DNA of 64,000 nucleotides, taken from contig CP126195.1 of NCBI GenBank assembly GCA_030272155.1, forward strand, positions 3,889,001 through 3,953,000, written 5' to 3'. Under the pieces are notes generated by a model, which had not been told where the DNA came from, ran no database searches, and saw only the letters and a list, made by a program, of their open reading frames with translations. A program made the translations under genes and the position numbers. This document shows, piece after piece, positions 34,247 to 46,344 of this stretch. Each line of letters begins with the position of its first letter. Position 1 is the stretch's first letter. Origin of the DNA: Tetradesmus obliquus. Taxonomy: Eukaryota > Chlorophyta > Chlorophyceae > Sphaeropleales > Scenedesmaceae.

Positions 34247-35346
34247 GCAGCAGCAGCAGCAGCCTCACTTAGCCCTCCAAGTGCGAAGATTGCTATGGAA
34301 AATGGTGTGAATTTAATCCTTCAAGCGTGCTGCTCGGCGCAGAGAGCAGAGCTGCAACAGCTCCAGCAGCTTTGGCTGCAGTCCTGTTGCCATATTTGTG
34401 ATTGAAGCTATGCGGGACGCTTGCCAGCGTCGTCTTTGCATGGCCTCTGTGCAGCAGCTGTAGCTTGATTGGTGTTCAGCGCCATGTACATACGTGTCTG
34501 GTGCAGCGAGACTTGTACAGAGCAGTTCAAGTACACAAACACAAGGAATCTGGGCTGAATATTGATGTTTTTATGGTGAGCGTGGCGGGGGTTTGGGCTT
34601 GCAGAACAATAGCTCCGACTAGCGCAGCAGGCCAGGCTATATGCAAGCATACATAATGCTTGTGATGGCTAGTGCTGTGTTGCGTTTTGCAGTGTTGAGC
34701 ATGTGCATGCAGCCATGCATACGCGCCATTGGGTTTGAAGAGCTGCTTGGCAAAAGGTGCCGCGTCTCAAACCATGCAGGCAGGCAGGAGCAGCAGCAGC
34801 AGCAGCAGCCCCTGCTGACAGGCCTGTCAGGCCTAGGCAGGCTACACTTGCAGGCACATTGCAGGCTGTGGTGCAGGTCTGGGTGTCAGTTGCTGCATAG
34901 GATGCCTCTCAGGCCTCTGCAGAAGTGCTGCGCAGTGCTGTTGTTGGCATTTTGTTGCTGTGAGCAGAGTGCTCAATACTTTGTGTGCCAGCCAGGCTGC
35001 TATGCACTGTTGTTATGACGCGAATCCAGCACCTGACAGGCTTCGTCCTTCTTCAAGACAGCAAGATCTTGCAATATCGCTTGTGCTTTAGGAACATGCG
35101 ACTGTGTCAGACTGTTTTTATGCCTTTATTCAGGAGCAGCAAGTGCCTGCTGCTGGCAACAGCTGCAATGCTGGTAACTGCTACGAGCGTGTCGCAGGCA
35201 CTGTGTGTCTAGCCTGATACCACTATCATTCATCGATTTATAGGACGGCCAGCTGCGGAGGCTCAGCTACTCGTTTGGGACACCAGCGTGTACACACAAC
35301 CATTGTTGCCGGAACTCGCGTTCTTGCCAACGCTTGGTATATCGGG
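34247..35346. other. RPC7 3' flank and upstream region of GDPD-like gene
   Basis: No gene supported. A (CAG)n run starts right after the RPC7 stop codon, and another lies at 34792-34808. Confidence 0.4.
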
Positions 35347-36575
35347 ATGCAGCGAGCCGCAGTGAAACGTTCTGCACTTCCAGAATCTTCATCGCCGCAA
35401 GATGTGGCAAGCAGCAGCAGTAGCAGCAAAGAAGCAGAAGACAGAGCGGCACCAGCTGAGATAGAGTGTTCTGTCGTCGGAGAGGAACCTGACCACCGGC
35501 GTCCGCCTCCATTAGCAATCGAGAACCATTATGGACGCTTACCAACACCGAGGCAGATCTTCACGCTCGTCACCTGCTTGTTTTGGTGAGGGCGCCACTT
35601 ATGCTGCTGTCGCTGCTGCTGTGGTGTGTGTGCTGGCACCGAGCGTGGAGTAGTCCAAGGACTTCCACTGCACACCTGCCAATGTGTTTATAATAGACTT
35701 GCTAATGGTTATCAGCAAGTAAGTCTCTGCACACCGAAACAGCCATGCTTGAACGTCTACCACCCGGGTGCAACAGCCTGCTGCAATCGGACATCAACGA
35801 CAATGACATTCTGCCTGCTGCTTGCAGGACAACCATGCTTGTCGCTTACCTGCAATTCCGCCTCAGCAGCGGCAGTAGCAGCGGCAGCAACAACAGCTTT
35901 GCCAGCTTGTCAGCTCTGCCCTGCAACCCCAGCAGCAGGCCCTTGGCCACATGCGCCCACAGAGCCAATGCAGCAGAGCTGCTGTCCTTGTTACAACTTG
36001 AACACAGCAGCAGTGGCCCCATTGGATCAGCAACTGCAGCAGGAGGCAGGCGCATTAACAAACAGCAGCAGCAGCAGTCTCTGCAGGAGCAGATGAGTGC
36101 TCTGTGGTCGCACGGCATCACCTGCTTTGACTTGGATGTTGTGCAGCTGGCAGGAGGGGACCTTGTCATAGGCCACCCAGCTGACCTGGCACACAAAGCC
36201 AGCAGCAGCAGCAGCAGCAGCAGTAGTATGGCACCAGATCTGCTGCACAAGCACACACTTGCTGAGCTACGTGCAGCAGGTGTAGATGCAGCAGCAGAAC
36301 CTGCGCTGCACACTTTGCTGCGGCACTATGCTCAGCTGAAAAGAAGCAAGCCTGCTGGAGGCAGCAGAGGCAGCGCAGTTAAGGGAGAAGGCGGCAGCAG
36401 CACGGCTGTTGAAGCAGCCAAGCAGCGAGACAGCTGGCAGCAAGTGCCGCTGCTTGCATTGGAGCTGAAAGGGTTGGCTTCCACAGATGTGGAGGCGTGG
36501 CAGGATGTGGTGGGCGCTGTGAAGTCAGCCGGCATTGCTGACTCTACTGTGCTGTGGCTGCGGCAGCCAGCACCT

Positions 36576-36614
<39 letters not shown>

Positions 36615-37376
36615 GAGTCAATAGTGTTGCAGGTTGCACAGAGCTTACGCAAGTACACTCGCAGCGGCGGCAGCAGCAGCTGGAGCAGGTCCAGCAGCAG
36701 CAGCAGCAATGGGCCCTTGTTAGGCCTGATTGTGCCTGACAAGCTGCTGCCTGCTAACACACCACTAGGAGCCGCAAGCACTTCAACTGGGTGAGTCGGC
36801 ATGTGTGTTTGCAACTATGGATTGCACGATTGTTGCAGTGGATACCGCACAGCTTAGCATGCGGGCAGTAGTTGGGCTGCGGTGACTTGGGTGGGTGCTA
36901 TGTGATGGATTGGGAATTGCTGCTGCAACAGGCATCAAGTAACTGCCAACTACGGAAGCTGTGTTTGCTTCCGCATGTTTTGACTCGAAGTCTGATGTGT
37001 TCTGCCGCTGGTGCTGTCCCGTGCTGCTCCTTGCAGCGATGCAGCTGAAGCAGCGGCTTCATTGCTAAGAGCTGCAACAGGGCTGGGGCCTCTTACCAGC
37101 AGCAGCAGCAACAGCAACAGCAGTAGCAGGGATGCAGCAGCTGTGCTGGAGGCATTTGATGTGCTGGCGCCCTCAATCAAACTGCCGCCTGCTTTGCTGG
37201 CTCAGCTGGTATCCTGGAAGCCAGCGCTGGCCTGGACGCTTGAAAGTGACAGCGATGCACACACAGCAATGTGGCTGGGGCTGGACGTGGCGATCAGCAA
37301 TTTGCCGGTGCAGCAGGCTGCGTATGTGGCACGTAGTCAAGCGGAGCTGTGCAGTGCACCAAGCAGGGGTGGATAA
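35347..37376 (+). CDS. Divergent GDPD-like phosphodiesterase, membrane-anchored
   Basis: Exons 35347-35585, 35828-36790 and 37037-37376 (TGA) join in phase 2, 2 to 513 residues. A signal-anchor helix spans the first junction (IFTLVTCLFWTTMLVAYL). The following domain resembles glycerophosphodiester phosphodiesterases: AHRAN (GDPD normally HRG), HGITCFDLDV (normally E-x-D), DLVIGHP with the second His, HTLAELRAAG, LLALELKG and a C-terminal AWTLESDSD...GLDVAISNLP. The canonical HRG Gly is Ala and the first acid of E-x-D appears as Asp, so activity is uncertain. Poly-Ser insertions interrupt the fold. The stop at 37376 may be real, or a final exon may lie beyond. The family would act on glycerophosphodiesters or similar lipids at a membrane. 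Confidence 0.62.
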
Positions 37377-38092
37377 GTTATATGTATATGGCTCGTGCAT
37401 GTGCTTGTGAGGGCCACGGTGCCACGACCTGTTTGTGTGCAAAGGTCCGGGCCCTTCTGCTGACATGGGGGCACGCCTGTATGCACCAGCTGCGCGCGTC
37501 TCAATGCTGCCTAAGGTGTCGCAGCATGCACTGGTAGTGCTTGTCGGGTTGGTTCAAAGAGACATTGCTCAAGGTGGCTTTACATGTCATCGATTGGAGA
37601 GTACCGAACAAAAACTTGAATACAGAGTTCAGCGGCTGCTGCTTGAAGCACGTGCTTGATCTCTCAGGCTGTCACAGGCCAGACCACAGCCATAGCCCCA
37701 ACATAGCTCTGGAGCAACAGGTATGCCGCCTGCTACATGCCATCTGCAAACGCTCTGTCAATAGCCTAGCCGCTGGCTGCAAGACACCATGCCATTGCTG
37801 GTATGCATACACCATTTGGCCAGCTAGCAGATGGCAGCCGCCAAGCCGACAGCACAAACCAAAACCACTGAAGTGCTTATCCGCTGGGCATGCTGTCATC
37901 TTCAATGCTTACTGCTGCTGTCTGTAGTGGCTTCCCAAGGCAGATTGTCAGATGCTGTGCTGGCACCGTGGCAGCCCCACCATCGCTGACACATCTCCGC
38001 CCGTAAGGCAACGTGTCACTCAACTCTGCCGGCTGCACAATCCTGCCGTCGCTGTACTGATCAAACCAACATCCCATACTTGCGCAGCTGCA
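37377..38092. other. Convergent 3' flanks
   Basis: Between the GDPD-like gene and VPS45. An ORF at 37435-37659 could continue the GDPD-like gene by splicing, but I found no matching domain and no convincing donor. Confidence 0.35.
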
Positions 38093-39071
38093 CTACCGCA
38101 GCTCATTGCCTGCTGCAGCTGCTGCTGCCCCGAGTGCCTTGAGGAATTCATCGCTGTTGAGCACGCTGCTGCCACCCAGCAGCACCCGCATGCCCGACTG
38201 TGGGCTGCCGCCAGGGCCTCTGCTGTTCCACTCCGCTGCTGCCTTTGCCTCCTCGTACGTGGAGCCACCCACAATGAAGACGATGGCTTCTGTGGGCGGC
38301 CGCTGCCTGTAGGCTGCCTGCCAGTTGAGCGCCTCATCCTGCAAGCGGAGCACAAGCCATTGCATGCAGAGTGCTGTCACGATAAGATGCATGATGCACG
38401 TGGCGTGCTGTGCAGTCTGCTGCCTCTAGCTGTTGTTATGCACGACATATGGAGCGCGTACAACACCGTGCTGAACCTTTACATCTCGCGCCAAGTGCAT
38501 GCCACAAGTGCTGTAGTCGCTGCACAGCCAACCACAGCATTCTGCAGCACGCCAAGCACACTGCAACAGGGATCATCACGCCCCACCAGCCTGGGAAGGA
38601 GGAGCCCGGCGCTGCGCACCTGGCTGCCCGCCATGTAGGGGTATGCTGCTGCGTTGAGGTCGTTGGCTGCCAGCAGCCGCAGCGTCTCACTCAGCAGCGG
38701 CTGGTGCTGCGTATACACATTGTCCACACCCTGCAGCACAGCAGCGGGATGCACACCAGCTCACCCAAAGTTGACAGATGCACAACGAGAGCTACCTGCT
38801 CTGTGACAGCAAAGTTGCTTGCCTGAAAATCAGCAATCCAATTATAGTGCTGTCTGCAGCTGCTGCCTAAGCGCAAACTCACACTGCACACCTACTAAGA
38901 GGATGCTGCATCCAGCAACTGCATACTAAGAGGATGCTGCATCCAGCAACTGCAGATGCTGAACAAAGGGACCTCAAAGCGTTGTGCTGTTGCACACCTG
39001 CAGGCCCTTGAACACGTTCTTGGCCTTGAGCAGGATGTTGCCGCCACCATACAGATCGCCGCTGCGCCTGC

Positions 39072-39109
<38 letters not shown>

Positions 39110-42100
39110 CATTAACAGACCGGAGCAAATTAAATCACTTTTGCACCAATGCACCGCACCTCACAGCACCCCACAGCCTCAGTTGCGCCAACACAGCGCG
39201 TATGCTGCCGTGGATGGCACGCGCAGCATCCTTCCACCTTCAAGCCGCAGGCACCCACCATCCCACACACCTGTCGCTGCCGCCGTACTGCAGGATGCCC
39301 TGCGCTGCCGCCTTGCACAGCTCCCTGACCACCCTGCTGCTCGAACCAACAGCACCAACAACCACATCTAACACCCTCCACGCACCTGTCGCTGCCGCCG
39401 TACTGCAGGATGCCCTGCGCTGCCGCAAACAGCCCTGGGCTGCTGTCGCGCAGACCAGCCTGCCCCAGGAAGTCCAGCAGCCCAGCAATGCGCTGGCTCT
39501 CGGACTCAAAGCGCAGCGCAAACAGCATCACCAGCCGCACCCGGTCCTTGTTGCTGCGGCACGGCACAACACAGGCAGCGTCAATGCCTGTACACCATGA
39601 CGAATTTCATTGCATGACAGCGGCATGCGTTTCAAAGAACGTAGCATAGGAGAGGAGAGGGGCGGAATGCAAAGTGAGATGTGCTCTGTTGCAGGCTGGT
39701 AAAGCAGCATCAGAACCTGGTGCTAGGTGGGTGCACGGTTGTGGCTGTAGCCGCATACCTGATGGCAGTGTTGCGCAGCATGCTGAGCACATCCTCGTAG
39801 GCAGTGGCAGCTGTCAGCGGCGCAGCTGGGTTGGACAGGTCCTGCTCCAACTGCAGCACACCAAGAGCAGCAGCACGCAAGACAGACACATCAACAGGTA
39901 AGCAAATGGTTGCTAAGACCGCGGTAACGTAGTACGACACTACGACAACCTGAACTGCACCACAGCTGCCCTCAGGAGGCTCACAACACCATGTGTATGA
40001 GGTGCCCAGCATTGCCCCATCACACCAACATGCTAAGAGCAGCTGGGAGCCCTCACCCAAGACACACACTCGATGCAAATGCCCTGACCACACGTCCCTG
40101 CCCCGCCTCCTCAGCACCAAGATCTATTGGCTCATACACCACAGCCTCTGGCCTGTTAGCGCAGCAGCAGCAGCAGCAGCTGCTGCCGGCTCACCGTGGA
40201 CACGTCCATGAGGCTGCGCTGCGCCACAGCCTCGCTGAGCTGTGTGACCACGTTGACGTGCTTGGTCACGTTGGCCTGCGCGCGGCTGAAGTCGCTGTGC
40301 TCCAGGATGAAGCGGCGCATGTCATCCAGCGACGACACCTGGCAGCAGGACGAGTGTGCAGAGCAACAGCTGAGTTGTTTTGTGTCATTTTGCCTCGCCT
40401 GCAACCGCGTCAGCATGCATCGCAGCTGCTGACTAGGGTGACCAGCGGCGCTGGCCGCAGCTTGTATGTGTGCCATAGTGTTTTCCATAAGGGCGGGCCA
40501 GGGAAGGGTTGCACGCTACAAGCGCAGTTTGACGGTGAAAGACACGGGTTGCGGTGACGCTGAAACCTGCATGCTATGAGTTAACACACAAGCACAGGTG
40601 AACCACGTGCCCGCCTGCTGGCGCGTGCTGCTATGGCTGCCAAGCTTGTTACACAGCTACTCCACAGAACGTCAGCTCGTGAATGAATAAGCACATGCAA
40701 CGTGACGAGCATCATGCAAAACATGTGCTGTGCCTCACCTGCTTGTGTGCCGCGCTCTGGCTGCTGAACTTGTCCACCAGCTCCTTCACCGACAGCCCCA
40801 CCTCGCCGTAGTTGGCAAACAGGTGGGAGCGGTAGAACTCATCACTGGCAGGGTCCACCACCACCTCCCTGGCGGCAGCAGCAGCAGCAGTGCCGGATGC
40901 CACCACACGGTAGCGATTCAGTGGCAGATTGTTGTAAGGACATCAGCGGTAAGAGCAGCGTGCTAGCAGCATCAGCGGGTGCAGGAGGCCATCGTAGCAG
41001 GTGCAGGAGATACATGCCTGGCAAAGGCTGTGCTCGTGGGAATAGTTGATAGCAGTGACAGCAGTGCCACACGTATGCTGTCATACCGCTAGGCTTCGCA
41101 GTTTTGCAGCTCAGCGCCACACATACCAGGCTTGCGTGCTGCCACCAGGCTCGCCCACCTGTATTGCTCTGGCACCTTGGCGCTGGTCAGCACTGCTGTG
41201 TTGTCCCGGATGCCCACCAGCTCGTGGATCATGGCCTGGAGATGCAAGGCGGCATGTGCGTGCAGTCCGCAAGCATTGTCAACTCCCTGGCTCAATGTTG
41301 AAACTTACTTTTGCACAAGGTATAGTCTTGACACATGGCGCCCAGATGGGGTGCACGCCAATAACAAGCTGTATGCAGTACACCAGGAGGAGCACCTCAA
41401 GCATGTGCACAGCAGCGCGGCAGCCAGGCTCACCTGGTACGTCCACTGCATGAGCAGGGGTGTGACAGGGTCGTCACAGCGGTCCAGCAGCAGCACCACG
41501 GGACTGCTGCGTGAGCCAAAGTCAAACACGCCAGGCTGCACGTGCACAGCGGACAGGTGCTCGCATGTCAGTGCTCACACAGCGATTGGTGCTGCCAAGG
41601 GTACTGCATTCAGGCTTCACAGAGCAGTGCAACAGATGACCGTGCTGTAGCAGGAAACGCACCCACGCATGCAGGTGCACATGCACGCAGGCCAGGGGCG
41701 CGTAACTAGAGTATATAAAGCACAGGAAGGGTGTTTGCCACGTTATACGGCATGCCGTGTGCCCACCCACGCACCTGCTGCTTGTATGTGAGGCTGTGCA
41801 GGCCTTCCGCCAGGCGCTTGGCTGCGTCGCTGCTGCGCTGGTAGCGGATGACCGGGCGGCGCCGCAGCGCCAGGAACAGCGCTGACAGGCCCTGCACCAG
41901 CCGGTCAACGGCCTCAAACCTGCAGCGCAACGGCAAGGGCATTTCAATTGCTTGCTCACCAGTGCTGTTTGCGACTTATGAAGAATAGCCATGTGTTACA
42001 CTACGCTGAGACGGGCAGCTGCCACCGAGCTGCTAGCGAATGTTAGAGGCCAGGGCAATTGCACCTGTAGCTGTTGCAGCCGCTGCGGCCACTGCGCTTG

Positions 42101-43681
42101 ACGTGGCAGCAAGACCTGGTGATGCTGCTGTTGTTGCTGCTGCTGCTTCCCCACTCACTCTGAAGCCCCCAGTGGTAGTGCTGCTTTGGGGTTGATGAGC
42201 ACCTCATTGGTGGGCACTGGCACCATGAAGTGATGAACATCCAGTGCAACAAAGTCGCCATAGAACTCCTGCAAAGGGATTAAATTGCCGGCAGGCATGC
42301 AGTGAGCATCAAATTTATTGTAAGCAAGCAATTCACCAGTCAGCAGGTCACTCAAATCCCACAGGTGCAGCTTGGTGAACCTTGTAGGCTGGGTCGACAC
42401 CTGACCACTGCTTCTTTGCTGCCCAACCAGCTTTCCAACTGCAACAGCACTCCTGCAAGTGTACATTTCCGACCTGTGCCTGGCTGTTGTCTGCCTCACC
42501 TGCACTTGCTGCACCTGCTCCTTGGCTGCGTCTGCTTCTGCCAGGTCCTGCAGGTGCATCTGGCTGACCAGATTGGTGAAGTCTGCAGGACAGGCAGACA
42601 CGGGCGGGTGCAGGCACACGTGAAGGCAGGAAAGTGAAACAGCCAGCAGACAGGCAGCTGTGAAGCACAGGTATGACATTGCTGTGCGCAATAAGGAGTC
42701 ATGCTACTGCCCTTCAGGCCCAGTAAAACACGCAGATTGCACGTGCAGGTCAGGCACACTCAGGAAGAGCGGCTCCATGCGTGCGGACGCCAACTACAAT
42801 GCCATGTACTGTTGCATTGCATAAAACCCGCTCAACACCAGCATGCTGCTGTACTCCGCTGCAGGTTGCATCTGCCGGTGCTGCTTTCCCAGGCCACCGA
42901 GGAAGCAGCTGCGACAGCTGCAGCTGAAACCAACGCGGCGGGTGTTGCTGCTGTGCTGCTGCAGCTGCAGGTGCTCACAGAGGTGGTAAGACTGGTAGCG
43001 CGGCTGGCGCAGCTCCCGCTTCAGCAGCGTCACATTCTCCCTTGTGGGTCGCACAAAGCAGATAGCCTGCAGGACAGGCGGTTTCATATACAGAGAAAAA
43101 CAAAGAAATGTGCAGTCATCGCATGCTGCACTGAATTGCTGTGCAGTAGAACTATGCACATGAGCCAGGTGTGCAGCAGTACTGCTGATGCTCCTCGTCC
43201 TGCAAGCATGCACTGCAGCTGCTTGTGTAGTTTGTACCAGCGAGCAAACAGCTGCTTGGCGTCATAGCAACAGGACCACTACCTTGCAACACGCATGGCA
43301 TCGTGTGTTGTGCATGTATACACTATCTAGCACCATGCAGGCGTCAGCAGGTCACGCTAACCCACACGCTGGGATGCAGTGCTATGCTGTCCTGCTTCTG
43401 CTGCTGCTTGCCTTGAGCTCCAGGTGCTCCTTGCTGTCGTTACTGTCCAGCCGCTCTATGTGCACCACGTTGTGCTCTGCTAGCTCTGTGCGCCCAAACT
43501 GGGTGCTGCAGATGCGCATGGTGTCCTTGTCCACTACAAGAGCTTTGTAGCCAGGCACCTCTCCAACCATGTGCAGCATGTATGCGCGCAGGATTTTGAT
43601 CAGGTGCATCTGGGCCAACGCCTCAGAGCGTTCCTTGTCCGCAAGCCGGTCAGGCATTGCAGCGACGCTGCGTGGCTGCAT
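38093..43681 (-). CDS. VPS45: Vacuolar protein sorting protein VPS45 (Sec1/Munc18 family)
   Basis: Fourteen exons join in phase to 611 residues: 43681-43412, 43066-42979, 42582-42500, 42268-42159, 41919-41775, 41535-41434, 41235-41159, 40868-40739, 40338-40195, 39850-39759, 39553-39386, 39067-38998, 38730-38620 and 38338-38093 (TAG). Sec1/Munc18 signatures run in order: HLELKAICFVRPTRENV, LPLGASEFEAVDRLVQGL, LLLDRCDDPVTPLLMQWTYQ, AMIHELVGI, LFANYGEVG, KDRVRLVMLFALRFE and PPTEAIVFIVGGSTYEEA. VPS45 binds the Tlg2/SYP4-type syntaxin and controls SNARE assembly at the trans-Golgi network and endosomes. Length is slightly above the usual 550-570, mainly at the N-terminus, where a second Met (residue 9) is an alternative start. 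Intron 1 has a GC donor (AAG|GCAAGC). The exon 11 end is duplicated in the following intron. Confidence 0.93.
38893..38954. repeat. Perfect 31-bp tandem duplication in VPS45 intron 12
   Basis: The unit beginning TACTAAGAGGATGCTGCATC is present twice back to back, with no mismatch seen; a very recent duplication in an intron. Confidence 0.92.
39267..39426 (-). repeat. Duplicated VPS45 exon 11 end with donor
   Basis: The last 40 or so nt of exon 11 (coding AAQGILQYGGSDR) with the AG|GTGCGTGG donor at 39386 are copied 115 bp further into intron 11, with an AG|GTGTGTGG donor near 39271. The + strand segment CTGTCGCTGCCGCCGTACTG is identical in both. Confidence 0.9.
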
Positions 43682-44830
43682 GTCTGCTGCACTTTGCTGT
43701 AAGTGTTCAGCTTCACATCAGGTCAACTGCTGTGCTGTTGTCCCTTGAACGCGAGTAAGGGCGAGCTCTCTCAGTATCAAATAAGTAATGTGGAACTCAA
43801 CTTCTTGCTTGATTGAACAAAAAAGCAAGTATCGATCGCCTTCGTTGAGGTTACTTGGGCACAGCTGAAAAAGCCCTGGTCTCGCCGTGTTGGTGATGTC
43901 TCGCTCGTTTAGTTTCAATATGCTACAGTGCACTCTTTCATTACAGTGGGGCTCGGGATCCGTCTCCTGCAATACAGTTCATCGACGGGCATGTGTGTCA
44001 TGTGTTGCTGTAACTTTCAAACTTGCCAAGGCCCCCCTAGCAAGCTCGTGCTAGAGCTTTCTAAGAGAAACATTACGAGTATTATGTTGCAGGTCAATTA
44101 CCAGCAGGGAATGATGCTGTGGAGTGACCAATTGGACAGCCAGCTCACCCTGCAGGTGCAGTAAGGCTTACTGTGGCTCGCCCTGCACTGGCAGTGCACT
44201 CAGTGTGGCTCACCACATCTGCGTGCACGCATCCAGAATGCAGTGCGCCTTACATAGTGGGGGTTTTTCCTTGACAAAGCGAGCTACAAGACACGGGAAG
44301 CGCATGTTGGTGCTCATTGCCAGCTCAGCTCCACCAGTCGCTGAGTGCTGCAGGTGCAGCTGTGAACTTCCAAGGATTGGCGCACAGCATTGGCGCACAG
44401 CATAAAGACTAGCAGCACGTGCGACGGTCTGCCTGCTGTATTGAGCGAAGAAAGCTTCATCACTTTTTATCAATTACTCGATAGATTCAATGTGGGAGGA
44501 TTGGAGGAATGCACAAACAGCTACCATGGCAGTTTGGCTTTGCTTTATTTGACGGGTATCATACGGCGACTTCGTGCAGGATTCACCGATAATTTCAGTA
44601 TACATCTTATGTCACGTTGCCTTGTCCTTTTGTAGTGTCATAACCAACGTACAGCCCATCGCCAGGTGAGCCGTGCCGGGATATATCCGCTGCAAGCCAC
44701 CGGAGACTAGGCTGCATACATTTAAACCAATTTGGTTCCGATGCACTATGAAATTTGGTGTCAATGAGCCGCTTGCGGGTCGTGCGGACGCTGCTCTAAC
44801 CCAACCACCTCTTTGACCGTTCCAGGTACC
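43682..44830. promoter_or_regulatory. Divergent promoter region, VPS45 / collagen-like gene A
   Basis: 1.15 kb between divergent starts. The part from about 44440 to 44780 is distinctly more AT-rich and lacks CAG runs. An 81-codon ORF at 44390-44635 has no support. Confidence 0.4.
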
Positions 44831-45820
44831 ATGACCTCAATGAGGTTGACCGCCCTATGCTTCGCTCTCCTGGCCATGCAGCAGCTGGCCATGGCACAAA
44901 ACCCAAGGAGGGGACCTCCCGGGCCCAGGTACGGACTGTAGCAGCAGTAGCAGCAGCAGCTTGCTGTCCTGCAGCAGCAGCAGTACAGCTGTACTGCACC
45001 TGCAGGTGCAGATCACATACGACTGTCTGGGAGCAGCGCAGCCTTTGGCAATGCAGCATGCAACTGATCAGAGTGTTGAAGAACTGTGTCGTGTTTTTGC
45101 TGAGGCACTGTGGCAGGCAATGTATGTCATGCTTCAAGACAACAGGAGAGCGAATACCACAACACATCTGACTCACGTTTGTAATCCGGCTGCAGACATG
45201 GCTGAGGCAACATGCAGCAACACACCTCAAGTCGCTGTCTTTGATATATTTTTGCTGAAAACCTTCTGCTCTGATGTCTGCTACTGCAGGGGACCAGCTG
45301 GCCCAGCGGTGAGCTACCAGCTGTCAGCTGAATTTGACAGTACAATTTCGCTGCTCAGACTGCAGCTCCACATCCTGTCTGCTTATGCCCTGCTGCCAAT
45401 ACACATAGCATGCTGTGCCACCATGCGCACACAGGCATAGCAAGCCTCATGATTGGGCCTGCTGAACACATATTGCTGTGCAGATGTTTGATCCTGACAT
45501 CCACCTGCTGCTGCTGCTGTTCAATGTTGCAGGGACCTCCTGGCCCACCTGGACCTCCTGGTGAGTGCACTGCTGCAACATACCCCAATTTTGTTAAGCA
45601 AAACATCTGGCCACGGTTGTCTGCCGCCTGGAATGCTTCAGCCTGAGCATGCATGCATGCCATGTCTGCTGCCCAAGGCCCTGCCAGGCCGGTGGTGTGA
45701 ACTTCACTCATGAATTAAGCAAACTTGCAGGCAATGGCATGCAGTGGAACAGCTCATGAGCTGCCACATGTACTGTTACCTCAGCTTCTTTCACGGAATG
45801 CCTCCTTACACTATCCCCAC

Positions 45821-45852
<32 letters not shown>

Positions 45853-46344
45853 CTACCTCTTTCTTGTGCAGGCCTCTCAGCAATCCCCACCACCTGGGCT
45901 GATGTCATCGTGCTCGAAGAGACCTCCACCATCTCAGTCGGCAATGCAGCCACCTCCAGCTTCGTGTTCACCGCTGGCTCATGCGCCAACACCCAGAAGA
46001 CCGCCACCCTCGGCGGTACCGCATCCGTGCAGTGCTTCAACAGCACCGGTGTGCCTAACTGGCCGATGACCGCCAAGTGGACTACCTTCAGCATCCACAA
46101 CACAATCATGCCAGGGGATGCACCTGCCTGTGACATCTTGACTGATTCTGTCTCGCCTGCTGCTGCTCCAAGGACGTCTTGCCCCTTCTTTGTGCGGTAC
46201 ATCTACAATGGGGATCTGGTGGCGGATGTGGGTGCAGGGAGCTGCGTGTTTAGGGCATCACTGTACTGTGTGAAGCCAAAGACTGCTGCTGCCTCAGGCA
46301 GGAGCCTGTTCATTGGCACAGGCGCTGCTATCAAAAGGCGTTAG
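44831..46344 (+). CDS. Secreted collagen-like protein A
   Basis: Exons 44831-44928 (98 nt), 45290-45308 (19 nt), 45533-45560 (28 nt) and 45872-46344 (TAG) join in phase 2, 0, 1 to 205 residues. A signal peptide (LTALCFALLAMQQLAMAQ) precedes a stalk of seven perfect Gly-X-Y triplets, starting GPPGPRGPAGPA and ending GPPG, split over three exons. The 150-residue C-terminal domain has spaced cysteines (GSCANTQKT, VQCF, PACD, SCPFF, SCVFRASLYCV) and is shared with gene B. Such a layout suits a trimeric extracellular or cell-wall protein with a globular head, but the head domain is not one I recognise. The final exon encodes the whole head. Confidence 0.78.

Noticed and set aside
37435..37659. Possible extra C-terminal exon of the GDPD-like gene
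   Set aside because: No convincing donor before the stop at 37376 and no family similarity in the translation.
44390..44635. 81-codon + strand ORF in the AT-rich promoter region
   Set aside because: No domain, no supporting splice sites, and located in a divergent promoter.
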